This document shows, in pieces, positions 1 to 11,257 of a stretch of 64,000 bases of DNA. Location: assembly GCA_022818135.1 (NCBI GenBank), contig JAFMSR010000012.1:32172785-32236784 (forward strand), given 5' to 3'. Origin of the DNA: Saxidomus purpurata (lineage: Eukaryota; Mollusca; Bivalvia; Venerida; Veneridae). Position 1 is the first letter of the stretch, and each line of letters opens with the position of its first letter. Made by a program: the position numbers and the translations under genes. Under the pieces are notes generated by a model. That model saw nothing but the letters and a program-made list of their open reading frames with translations, was not told where the DNA came from and did not search any database.

Positions 1-1359
1 GTATTTCGAAGTAAAATTTACATTACTAGTGATTTAGATTGACATTGAACCAAAATATGCAGACTGCGACTGAATAGTTTAATGTTCCAATGTCTGGGAA
101 TGTCAGGACTCGGTCACAGGTAGGCCGAGGTAGCATAGCAGGATCATTTACATTTACATCTATTTAAAAAAAGCAAATAGGTGTTTAATGACTGGCTTTA
201 TTTTTCATCCGATGATTTCACCATGTTTCTGACTTTTCCTTTGTTCTGAACAGTAAAACCACTAGAAGTTAGAACACCTATTACCTGCTATTTTCTTGTG
301 TACAGTGTTCAGAGCAGTTCAAATCAGATAACATTAAGGTGGCTGTGTGGTTAACACTCTGGGTTACTTATCCGGTGGTCCAGGATTCTGGCTGTCTGTT
401 GCTAGCCTAATTAATTTGGCGTTTCAGTGTGACCCCTTTCACAGATCTGATTTTTTATAACTGTCACACCTCTACGCCTAGAAGGTGAACAACTATCAAA
501 TATCAGCCTATAAATTCGGTTTGCCTTCGAAGTCGAAATAGTTAGACTAGTCTGTTGCCAATGGCACCAAATGAGACAAAAATTCATTCTGGCACTAAAA
601 CCTTTCAGTGGCGCCAACAAAATAATCTCGACCTAACAGCCAATACTAACCTATATTGACTGACAACTTTGGAGGTACAACGTATTGACCATTGAAAGAA
701 GCTGACTATCATCTTTATTTTATCAATTTTAAGTAGAAGTTTATTTTTTGCATAAAATAACCAAATATTATCATGAAACATTCAACTGACAGCCAATCTA
801 TCAGTATATTGACCGATTTTAACCAATATTGACCAAGGTGGTTAAAACCAGGGTTGTTTCAGACCGCCCAACGTTGAATTTTGCAGTGTCAATCAAAACT
901 GGATCATCGTCTGTTGGCTAGTGTGAGGGCTGAGCTAATTAACCCTAAAGTTAGACTAGTTAATACTACTGTGATAAGATTTATGTTTTTTCAATATACT
1001 ATATTTCATGCACTATTTCCAGTCTATTTTATATGATTGTGCTTTGTACACTGGGGCAGTTTTATCTGAAACCTGAAATCGGCACTGGATAATAGACTGG
1101 CTCTAGAACAAAACAGTGAAATATTAAGTAGTAAAAGGGATATTTCAGGGCCTGGTGACCAGGCTAATTAACACAGGTGTTTTCATCAGTATCAGGATGT
1201 TGCTATATACAGAGACAAATCATATGTCTGAAACATTACAGTGGATCTATGAAGGTAACTTTTAAGCCTGAAATCAAATGTATCAAAATGTGTAGTGTTC
1301 TACTCAGATTGTTTTGTTTGCAATCTTAAATTTATTATTTTTATATAATTTTTTTTCAG
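1..1359. other. Non-coding flank upstream of the PPxY gene exon
   Basis: No supported coding exon is seen apart from a possible 13-base micro-exon at 1241-1253. That micro-exon has AG before it and GTAACT after it, and its reading (W-I-Y-E then a split codon) joins in frame to the exon at 1360. A weak pol III A-box-like string lies at 340-357. The rest is AT-rich and unremarkable. Confidence 0.4.
551..645. repeat. Fragment of the GCGCCAA-type transposon end
   Basis: The stretch carries the same ordered words (GCCAATGGC, CCAAATG, GACAAAAA, TTCTGGC, TTTCAG, TGGCGCCAACAAAATAATC) as the reverse complement of the right end of the element at 61639-62721. It is therefore a diverged copy of that terminal region. 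No matching opposite end was found nearby. Confidence 0.6.
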
Positions 1360-2045
1360 ATCAGTGTGGTTTCAATATGTGGGATTGGCTAAATTTGCGA
1401 AGGAGATCGCGACGAAGAACACAAATAACATCAAACGATAATTCAACAAGGAATGAGGATACAGTAAACACTGCTTCTGATGGAAGTCTCTCAGTGGCAA
1501 GGGCTTTGACTGGAGTTAGATCAATTACTCAACCTTTCTTTATTCCGACACAGCCTATTTCTGAATCGCCACCAAAGTGCATCAGTCGGTTACCATGCTC
1601 CCAAATTCTGTATGGGGAGCGGGTTGAGGACTTCTCCACTGAATGTTGGTTAGAAAATCATCTACACAGATTTGGATTGCCAGCAAATGCACCACTTAGT
1701 ATTTCAAACGCAGTTTCTCTTTCTTCTCCACTATACGAAAACAATGATGACAGTACTACTGGAAGTAGTGAAACCGATGATAGCTTAATAGATTATTTTG
1801 ATCTTGAAATTGAAAATGAGTTCCCATTCACCCAGTCACGGCCACGGTTAGCATTAGAACAGTTGTTCATACCTCTTGAAGAAAGTGACATTGACAATAC
1901 TTTTGATAGCTGTGACTTGATTGAGCTGCCACCATACAGTGAGTTTGATCCTCCGCCAAGTTACGAGGAGGCTGTGCAGCTAACAGACAGAAGAAGTACC
2001 GGCACTAGATCATCAAACGGGTCAAGCCTGGCTTTTATGTGGTAG
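1360..2045 (+). CDS. Terminal exon of a PPxY-motif protein, function unknown
   Basis: This is an open frame to a TAG stop, preceded by a strong polypyrimidine tract and CAG acceptor at 1357-1359. A first in-frame methionine at 1377 (MWDWLNLRRRSRRR) would give 222 residues; the frame is also open back to the acceptor, so earlier exons may add coding sequence. The visible protein has a basic patch near the start, a Ser/Thr/Asp-rich acidic middle and a C-terminal cluster LPPY...PPPSYEEAV. PPxY followed by acidic residues is the classical ligand of WW domains, as in Nedd4-family ubiquitin ligases, so this may be an adaptor or substrate of such a ligase (inference). No transmembrane segment is visible in this exon; one could lie upstream, outside what I can resolve. 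I do not recognise the family. Confidence 0.65.
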
Positions 2046-2204
2046 TTTGGGGGCACACTTTTGACCTGTTACTGAAGATGGTGGCACAAAAACAGAACAA
2101 CCTTACAGTTTTATAATTGATTATTCTAAACTATTACAGCTTATGACAATAATTTAGGTAATGGTATAGAATGATAGTTATTCGTGACATCGTGAACATG
2201 ACAT

Positions 2205-2210
2205 AATAAA
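2205..2210 (+). promoter_or_regulatory. Polyadenylation signal AATAAA
   Basis: A canonical AATAAA lies 160 bases after the stop codon of the PPxY gene, consistent with a short 3' UTR. Confidence 0.55.
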
Positions 2211-2540
2211 AAACAGCTGAAAAATTGTTAGGCATTATATTATACATTCTGAATGTCAGCAGTTGTAAAATTCATTTCAGTTGAAGTAAGAACAAACCTT
2301 GTCATCTGTCTGCTGTCTACTAGATAATTATGACTATTGATATTATGTTATAATTACTAAATTAGTATGCCAAGTGTTGTTGTATAATAATTGAAATATA
2401 CCCAGAGTCTGAGTGAGAAGTTACAGGGCCTCAATGTTCTTTCTCAGAGAAAAAAGGCTTGCTGTCACCTAAGGATCTGATTGTGCTTGTAACAAATTCA
2501 TTCACATAGTATAAGAATTACGCAAACCCTTCCTTTTTTT

Positions 2541-3750
2541 AGCTCGACTATTCGAAGAATAAGGAGGCTATTGCACTCGCCCCAGCGTCAGCGTCTGCGT
2601 TGGTTAAAGTTTTTCATAGTCAAATATCTTGAATACTATCAAAGGTATTGACTTGAAACTCAAACTATATGTTTACCATCAACATTTACACCAGAGGAAA
2701 CAATCCCCATAACTCTGTTTTGATTTTTGACAGATTTATGCCCCTTTTTAACTTAGAATTTTTGGTTAAAGTTTTTTATAAATTCAAAAATCTTGAATAC
2801 TATCAAACGTATTGACTTGAAACTCAAAGTATATGTCTACCATCAACATCTTCACCTGAGGAAACAATCCCCATAACTCTGTTTTGATTTTTGACAGATT
2901 TATGCCCCTTTTTAACTTAGAATTTTTGGTTAAAGTTTTTTATAAATTCAAATATCTTGAATACTATCAAAGGTATTGACTTGAAACTCAAAGTATGTGT
3001 CTACCATCAACATCTTCACCTGAGAAAATAATCCCCATAACTCTGTTTTGATTTTTGACAGATTTATGCCCCTTTTTAACTTAGAATTTTTGTTAATTTT
3101 TTTTTATAAAGTCAAATATCTTGAAAACTATCAAAGGTATTGACTTGAAACTCAAACTATATGTTTACCATCAACATTTACACCAGAGGAAACAATCCCC
3201 ATAACTCTGTTTTGATTTTTGTTAGATTTATGCCCCTTTTTAACTTAGAATTTTTGTTAAAGATTTTTATGAAGTATAATATCTTAAATACTATCAAACG
3301 TATTGACTTAAAACTTAAAATGAATGTTTACTATCAACATCTTCACCAATGTTTTTGATTTTTGACATATTTATGCCCCTTTTTAACGTAGAATTTTGTC
3401 ACAGTTTTTACCAGACTATTATTAGAAATACTCGAAATGGCTTACTTTTGAAATGTCATAGAATAATTATGCAGCATGCAGCAGTCATGCTTTTTTAATT
3501 TTAAACATATCAATTTTGAAACGTTACAAAGTTATTCATGATCAAATATACAAGGTCATGTATTTCTTTGAAATTATCCCCCCCCCCTTTCTCTCCCCAG
3601 TTGGCTTACAGAATCCAGAGTAAGGCTTCATATCTTTGACCTTAATTCTTATAGACAATTACACAATACACCTGTTCTTAGACAAAAAAAACATTTTACC
3701 GACAAGCTTTCGAATAGTCGAGCGTGCTGTCATGAGACAGCTCTTGTTTT
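2541..3750 (+). mobile_element. Tandem-core element, AGCTCGACT family
   Basis: The element begins AGCTCGACTATTCGAA. GCTCGACTATTCGAA (2542-2556) is repeated inverted as TTCGAATAGTCGAGC at 3709-3723. The 3' end is a hairpin GCTGTC-ATGA-GACAGC (3726-3741) followed by TCTTGTTTT. The core is about five tandem copies of a roughly 150-bp unit containing 'tattgacttgaaactcaaa' and 'tatgcccctttttaac'. No transposase is encoded, so it is non-autonomous. The architecture resembles Helentron/INE-1-like and bivalve 'pearl' elements; that assignment is inference. Confidence 0.7.
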
Positions 3751-5361
3751 GTTTACAATATATTCATGAGAATTTATAGTAGGCAAGTCGCAAGGAGTAA
3801 AGTTATAAAAATGTTGAATTTTGTGTGTCCAGATTTTATTTAGATGAACAGTGTGCATGTTGAACACCAGGAATACTCTAATTGTTTATAATATGTATAT
3901 TAAGAGTAGAATGGTAACATTTGTATGACCTGTTTTAAATATCAGAACAAATATGGTATGTTATAGTAATGTTAATAGATATCTAATGGGTAAGATATAT
4001 TGTTATATTGCCAGTTATACTTTCCACATTTTGCCAGTTTATTCTAGATCTTTACATTTGTATATACATGTACATTATTACTTTTTTGTTTATGTATGAT
4101 TTTGTAATTCATCATAAAATGACTGTCACTAACTCTGACATGACACATATGGGTTTTGCGCTAGTATTACAAAACTAAGGTTTGGTTCCCCTCTGCTATC
4201 CCTATTAAATCAAGTTAGGTAACCAGTCTGAAACAAGAAAGTTTTGAAATTTGGATTTATTCATTTCATTGATTACAACAAATCTATGGTAAATGCCAAC
4301 CAACTGATCTCCTGGCCTGGAGTGACCAGAGCTACACCAGAAAGTCAAACAACTTTCGAGCAAGTTTGTTAGGATTAGAACGGTAAAAACGATAAAACAA
4401 GAACGATAAAAAATGTTGTATGGTTGGATGGGGATGTTTACAAAATGTCATTAAGTGCCAAAACTGAAGTGAAATCAAAAGTTTTAATGCATTTGTTGAT
4501 GTTAATTTAATTGTTTTTCTCCTGTTTATATGATCTGAAGGTAATATAGTGAGTATAGATATACAGGATATACCACAAGTAAATGTACATAAATGATAAA
4601 ACTTGCTGTTAGTGCTTAAAGATACATCTGTCACAAGATAAAGGGTTTCGTAGTTATAACCATTTGATGTCACAAAAGAAGATACTTTTGACTCTCTTTA
4701 AGTTTAAGGGCTGTGACAAGTTGAAAAATGGCTTAAAATGAATTCTTTGTGGGACCAGAAATTAACTACGAGATAAAGGAACTTGTCTGAACAGACTTTT
4801 AAAGAGTTCCCTTTACTTTGTTTTTTTAGAGCTTTTAAATGTGTGACTTGTATGTCTTTTTGTGATAAGGTAGAATACTACGTAATGGCTGAAACTTGGT
4901 ATATATGTACACAAGTTTGGAGCCAGGGAATTGTTAATAAAATGGTGTTTGTTCTTGTGATAAATTAATACAATACTCGCAGAATCTTAAAAGATCTTCT
5001 TCTTTTTTATATCATATCAATGTCTGTTACATGTTGATTTATTTAAAAAGTTCATTTAAGATAATATTATCTGAGAAAGATTAAAATTATTGGCTATTTA
5101 AGAAATGTTTTATTTTTCTTTCTACTTCAGATAGTGAATGTTTGAAGTAATACATGGTATACAATTAATGTTTTCATTGTAACAAACAATGTTGTGATCT
5201 CACTCTCGGGCCCTGTTGTTCAGCATGTTGGACATGTACAGTTTATGTCCTTTGATCTGAAATTGAGGAAAACCTGTTAAAACATATCAATTAGACTTTA
5301 AATGTTGTTAATGTTTTAATATGATATTTAAAAGTCAAATTTCAAACTGAACACCATTTTG
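3751..5361. other. Intergenic, no gene seen
   Basis: AT-rich sequence with only short chance frames, such as a 113-codon frame at 4332-4673 without domain or splice support. No repeat structure was recognised by eye. Confidence 0.5.
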
Positions 5362-5525
5362 GGCTAAGTAAGGATCATTACTGAGGAGTTCGGGTTTTTA
5401 TTGTGAAGTTATGGTCATTACTGGGGAGTTTGGGTTTTTATTGTGAAGTTATGGTCATTACTGGGGAGTTTGGGTAATTGCTGTGAAGTTAGGGTCACAT
5501 GTATTACTGTGGAGTTTGGGTTATT
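5362..5525. repeat. Short tandem repeat, about 41-bp unit, about 4 copies
   Basis: Successive copies of 'gaagttatggtcattactgg' plus 'ggagtttgggtttttattgt' run from about 5362 to 5525 and become less regular toward the end. Confidence 0.7.
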
Positions 5526-5590
5526 AGCTCACCTGGCACTTTGTGCCAGGGTGAGCTATAGAATGGATGATTGTCCGCTGTCTAACCCTT
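5525..5590 (+). mobile_element. Truncated 5' end of an AGCTCACCTG element
   Basis: The hairpin AGCTCACCTGGCAC-TTT-GTGCCAGGGTGAGCT marks the 5' end of the same family that is complete at 6877-8395. The body and 3' hairpin are missing here. Confidence 0.6.
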
Positions 5591-6470
5591 GTCCTTCAAC
5601 ATATTGGGTAAGTGTATGGGCCATTACTGGAGCATGGTTAAATCATCAAAAAAATGCAACGCTTACTTAAGGAAGATTCTGAACATAAGTCCGATCACAC
5701 TGACCTGGAATATATACTCCATTATCATTCCATTCATCATCTTCCTATTCCATTTCCTTCAGTCATGAATAATGTCATCAAAATTTTTAGCGCGTTTTCC
5801 TCCGGCATCTGTTTAAATAGCATTTATAAATAATTGCTCCTTACCATTCATTTTGGTATCTGCATTTTGATACAATTATATGAAACTACGTCAATTGCTT
5901 ATAATTTTTGCTTGAACTCTTTTTATGACAAATATGATTCTGGAAAGTAGTCCTCTTTCTTTTGATAGAAAAAAATAGTATTCAAGAGCAAGACTTTAGT
6001 GCAAAACTGGAAAAAATATTTTTCGAAATTAAACACAAAACTGAAGAAAAGATTGCTCAAAGTGAGTACATAACTGAAGAAGACATCCAAGAGCAAGTAC
6101 AAAAAGTTTGGCCAAAAACGAGTACAAAACTGATGATGAAAATTGCACTTCCTTTTGTATGGCATCTTTAAAGCTTCCTTAAATTACTCTCAGATATTGT
6201 ATAAAACATCAGTGTTTGTCTATTCTAAACAGGTCTTCTATTCTAATTTTTCTTACACAAGCAGGAAGAAAAACATACACATATTTCATAAACACAAGCG
6301 CCAAAAAATGACTGGCACAAAATGTTCACATTGCAAAATAAACATAAAAGGCTTGATCACATAATTTCTCAAGTTGCTTAATTTCAGGTTGATACCTGTA
6401 ATCTTGGTAAGTGTAAGAAAGGGTGAGATTCCTAAAAGTCAATGAATATGCATGTACCTGCATGTATTAA

Positions 6471-6842
6471 AGCGACACACCCTATAACTGATGCTAAACA
6501 AATAACCTCCAAAACATAAGTAATAGAATCTTTGGAAGTGTTATAACTTAACCTAAAAAGTTTCGGCTATGCATTCCAGTCATTATCGATAAAATCAGCG
6601 GTTTAAAATACCGGTATACTGCAGTACCGTAAACCATTCAATATTCTATGTACGGTTGTTGTTGCACAATAAATTGGTGGATGTGATTTATTACAGAAGG
6701 CCCCTATATTGATTAATGGTGGTAAAATGAGGCATTTTTTACCGTAGGTTCTTTGAAATTGTATTTATTTATCATTTTACATTCATTGAACACATAATCT
6801 ATGTTTTCAGAATATAATCTGCTAGATGTAGGGAGTGCCCCT
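6471..6842. mobile_element. TTAA-flanked MITE (372 bp)
   Basis: TTAA at 6467-6470 and at 6843-6846 border imperfect inverted ends: AGCGACACACCC on the left, and AGGGGCACTCCC on the right when reverse complemented. TTAA target duplication is typical of piggyBac and Kolobok transposons. No open frame of note lies inside. Confidence 0.55.
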
Positions 6843-6876
6843 TTAAGCAGACATTTGATTTAAGTGCCAGCTTTTT

Positions 6877-8395
6877 AGCTCACCTGAACTGGCTCAGGGT
6901 GAGCTATTAGGATCGATGAATGTCCGTCGTCCGTCCACATTAGTTCGTTAACACTCTAGTGCTCACATTTTTGCCTCAATTGTCACGAAACTTGGTCAGG
7001 ATGTTTGTCCCAGTAATTACTCGGACGAGTTCGAATATGGGTCATCTCGGATGAAAAACTAGGTCACATGACCCAAAAATAGAAAAATCTTGTTAAGGCT
7101 CTAGAGGCTACTGTTTCAGTCCAAATATCCTGGCAATTTGTCAGAAAGGTTGTTTTGGTTGATTTCTAGCTCAAGTTTTAATATGGGTCACATGGGGTCA
7201 AAAACTAGGTCACACAGCCCAAATATGGAAAAACCTTGTTAACACTCTAGAGGTAACATTTTCAGGCCAAATATCCTGGAAATATGTCAGAAAGGTTGTT
7301 AAGATGATTTCTAGCTCAAGTTTGAATATGGGTCATCTGGGGTCAAAAACTAGGTCACACAGCCTGAATATGGAAAAACCTTGTTAACACTCTAGAGGTA
7401 ACATTTTCAGGCCAAATATCCTGGAAATATATGTCAGAAAGGTTGTTTTGATGATTTCTAGCCCAAGTTCGAATATGGGTCATCTGGGGTCAAAAACTAG
7501 GTCACAGAGCCCAAATATGGAAAAACCTTGTTAACACTCTAGAGGTAACATTTTCAGCCCAAATATCCTGGAAATTTGTCAGAAAGGTTGTTAGGATGAT
7601 TTCTAGCTCAAGTCTGAATATGGGTCATCTGGGGTCAAAAACTAGGTCACAGAGCCCAAATATGGAAAAACCTTGTTAATACTCTAGAGGTAACATTTTC
7701 AGCCCAAATATCCTGGAAATTTGTCAGAAAGGTTGTTAAGATGATTTCTAGCTCAAGTTCGAATATGGGTCATCTGGGGTCAAAAACTAGGTCACACAGC
7801 CTGAATATGGAAAAACCTTGTTAACACTCTAGAGGTAACATTTTCAGCCCAAATATCCTGGAAATTTGTCAGAAAGGTTATTTCGATGATTTCTAGCTCA
7901 AGTTCGAATATGGGTCATCTGGGGTCAAAAACTAGGTCACAGAGCCTGAATATGGAAAAACCTTGTTAACACTCTAGAGGTAACATTTTCAGCCCAAATA
8001 TCCTGGAAATTTGTCAGAAAGGTTGTTTCGATGATTTCTAGCTCAAGTTTCAATATGGGTCATCTTGGGTCAAAAACTAGGTCACACAGCCCAAATATGG
8101 AAAAGCCTTGTTAATACTCTAGAGGTAACATTTTCAGCCCAAATATCCTGGAAATTTGTCGGAAAGGTTGTTTTGATGATTTCTAGCTCAAGTTCGAATA
8201 TGGGTCATCTTGGATCAAAAACTAGGTCACAGAGCCCAAATATGGAAAAACCTTGTTAACACTCTAGAGGTAACATTTTCAGCCCAAATATCCTGGAAAT
8301 TTGTCAGAAAGGTTGTTTCGATGATTTCTAGCAACTTTGTTAAAAGCAGTTGTACTCGGGTGAGCGATAAAGGGCCATCATGGCCCTCTTGTTTT
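6877..8395 (+). mobile_element. Complete AGCTCACCTG element with about nine tandem core units
   Basis: The 5' end is a hairpin (AGCTCACCTGA...TCAGGGTGAGCT) followed by 'gtccgtcgtccgtcc'. The core is about nine copies of a unit of about 146 bp, with 'gatttctagctcaag', 'ctaggtcac' and 'ttaacactctagagg' repeated near 7165, 7305, 7455, 7600, 7745, 7890, 8035, 8180 and 8325. The 3' end is the hairpin AGGGCCA-TCA-TGGCCCT (8371-8387) followed by CTTGTTTT. The 60-90-codon open frames inside are by-products of the repeat. Confidence 0.75.
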
Positions 8396-9645
8396 TTTAT
8401 CCCTTGGGTGGTTGTTAATAACAGGTTCAACTGTGTACTTTGTTTATCAGCAGTTTTATTGAAACTAAATAATTGTGAAAATTAAAACATGTGACAGATT
8501 TCTTCTTCCAAAAGTATTGGATTTACAAAATAATGCTTGAAATGTTGGTGTTTTGTCACAACACACTACTAAAGCTGTTTCTTAAATACTCCCTGTATGT
8601 TTTAGAGTTGCACAAACAACAACACCAGTGCCCGAATATTAATCAAAAGCATTCTTTAATAAGATCTATCATTTAAAATGCTAGATAAAAAAGATTTGTT
8701 AAAACTTTTTTTTATTTTTAGTTACATTTACATTGAAACGAAACAAAGTGCATAATAGAACATATGCGTATTTTTAGTGACATGTATCAGTAATTGTCTA
8801 ATTTTTGGGTCTAAGACGGATAGGAAAATATCCAAGATATCTTTAAACAAGTCAACAAGCTGTCAATGCAAGGCTGAAATAACTAAATGTTAAGCAAGAC
8901 ATGTACGCTATGATTTTTTTTATCATTTTTCAATTGCAAGTCTTGAAATTAGTAACACAGTAGTATGTCATTTAAAAGTATTGTATGTTACTCAGTACAA
9001 GCTCCTACAAAAATCATTGTTACAAGTCCAACCTCCACTAACATCTACAACAGGATACCTCAGTGTACTGAAATTTCAAAAGACCTTCAATTCTGTTCTT
9101 TGTTCTGCATTTATAACTTGTAGACTTTTAAGTGGTTGCTAAATGTACAGTAGTGCGCTTTTTTCAGTGACATTCAACATTCACAATTATTCTAGTTCAG
9201 TGTGACACACTAATTTCAAAATACATTCTTTGGAATAAGGAAGTAATTTTACTCACAGAAATGTTTAAAGAAATACAAAAAACTAGTACTTGATGAAAAC
9301 AAAACTTATGAAATAATTGCACTGTAGTGAGAGATGAGGGTTTTAGCTCAACATTGCCTTGTTTAATATTTCACCGACTTAAATATAACGGAAACCAAAA
9401 ACCAAATTAAAGATCTGCAGCATTCCAGTTTCCTATCATTGAATTGAAGTAATGAACTAATTAGTCAAAGGAAACAGAATTGACATAAAACCAGAAAATC
9501 CTTTTCTCTCGTTCAGAAATGAATTGAATTAATTTCATCAACTGGCAGTACATTAATTGTATGCTTAATACAACACATCCCCAACTGTTGATCTTCCTGA
9601 TTATACCGAAGTCATCGATTTGTTGGTTTCTTCTGACATTGATGG
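8396..9645. other. Intergenic; probable 3' UTR of the minus-strand gene
   Basis: AT-rich and without coding frames. It follows the stop codon of the minus-strand gene at 9646, so part of it is probably 3' UTR. A minus-strand AATAAA occurs at 8455-8460, far from the stop. No nearer canonical signal was found. Confidence 0.4.
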
Positions 9646-11257
9646 TTATTTTAAGTTGTTCAAGGTTCTAATTTTATCATTTTCTAAATTTGGTGGAAAA
9701 TCTATCATGATCAATTTATCGTCATCCTCGTCTATATTTGTAACCTGTTCAGTGATAGTTTCTTTAGGAAGTGTGTTTGTGTTTAAAACTGAGTATGCCC
9801 CTTCTTTGCCGAATGGAATTATTTTCCTTGTGCTTTTAGCTTCTGCTACTTTATCAACTCCAGTTTTGCCAGCTGCGGTCAAGTCTTCAATACTTTCAAC
9901 GACCGTAGTTATAATAATCGGTTCGTCATCACAGTTTGTTTCGTTTATTAATGAACCGAAGTTTTCTAGTTGGCGTTCATGCACTTTCTGCATAAAGAAG
10001 TCATCAAGCTTAGTCCCCTCTAGGGCATTAGATGCATAAACATTCTGTACAGCTTTCGGCACATAGCCGTACATACTTTCAGACGAAGACAAATTGCTGA
10101 ATTTTGGTTTTGATCTAGTTTTTTCTGGTTCCGATATTTGTGATTTTGATCTCCCTGGTTTCAACCGTTCGTATTTACTTGTTCTTGAAGAAAACATTCC
10201 AGGTGCTGCCGAACGTTTCAGTGACACGTCACTCCCAGAATGCTCCGATGGCGGTTTCCGGAATATCACTTCACTTGAGTAACTAACGTCTGCTACATCT
10301 TCAGTTTCATTGTTTGTTAATTCAGTGTTTGCAAATATATCCATCACACTTGGTCGAAAATTTCCTATATTCGCGTTGTCGTGTGTGGCATGTTTAACAC
10401 TACTGACACCTGTATAATCTACAAGTTTAGGAATTCTGTCTTGGTGAAGTTTTGCTTGATTTGAAACTATCTTTCGTACGCTAACATCTGAAGTTGGTGC
10501 TTTTAGAATCATTGGTTTCTCAATGAAGTTATTTGGCACACCTAAACGTACAGGTCTGTTGACACTGGTAAAAGCGTTTGGTGCTGTAGTTCTATTATTC
10601 TGCAAAACATGACCATTTTGCATATTTCTAGAATTTACTTGAACAAGTTTTGAGTTTAAAACTGGATGATGACTGCCAACCACTTTTGTACCTTGACCTT
10701 CTGTGAAGCTCTTGCTTTTAATATAAGGTGTTAAAGCATTTGGTCGGCCTTTCCCCATGTTTGGATTTTGAGTGTCTTTGTTTCGTTGCATTGCCGTTTC
10801 ATTGCGTTTAGCGTTCATTTGTACAGAACTGATTCCAAGCCGAGTTCCATTTCTCGCCTGCGGAACAAAGCCTTCATCCATCCAAGGGAACGTCGTTTTA
10901 GATGTAGACTTTTCGTCGACGTGTTTTTCGAAAACATTGTACAAAGTAGGTCGTTTCTTTGGTGCAAACTGTTCTAGTATTCGTTGGTTATCACCAGCAA
11001 GTTCATGATTGTTCGTCGATGTTGGAATTGCTCGCATTTCACAAGCAACTCGTTCACCGGGAATTTCGTCTAATTCTATATGTTCGTTGTCAAGAAGATT
11101 TCGTCTTGCCCATGTGTTTTTGTCAGTTTTTGTTCGTCTTTTATTCTGTCGTATGTTGCTGTGTTTAAAGCGCGTGCTGAACTGGCGTTTGTCGTCATCG
11201 TAGTGGCAAAAGCAACAGAAATACTGCCACACTGACGGCATCGTTTTGTCAGTTTTT
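9646..11257 (-). CDS. Large exon of an unrecognised 531-residue protein
   Basis: A single open frame runs from ATG at 11241 to TAA at 9646. A CAG acceptor (complement of 11258-11260) lies just upstream, and the frame remains open between it and the ATG, so this may be the second exon with either a UTR or coding first exon. The N-terminus is cysteine-rich (C-C-F-C-H-Y followed by DDD), a possible palmitoylation or metal site. The middle is Asn/Ser/Thr-rich, basic and apparently disordered. The C-terminal third contains denser hydrophobic/charged stretches (HERQLENFGSL near residue 435, DKLIMIDFPPNL near the end) that look like conserved short motifs. I recognise no domain, signal peptide or membrane helix. 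It may be a scaffold or cytoskeletal adaptor, but that is a guess. Confidence 0.7.

Noticed and set aside
4332..4673. Minus-strand frame of 113 codons
   Set aside because: No domain, no splice context, AT-biased composition like its surroundings.
8065..8485. Plus- and minus-strand frames of 60-90 codons
   Set aside because: They repeat the ~146-bp core unit of the element at 6877-8395.
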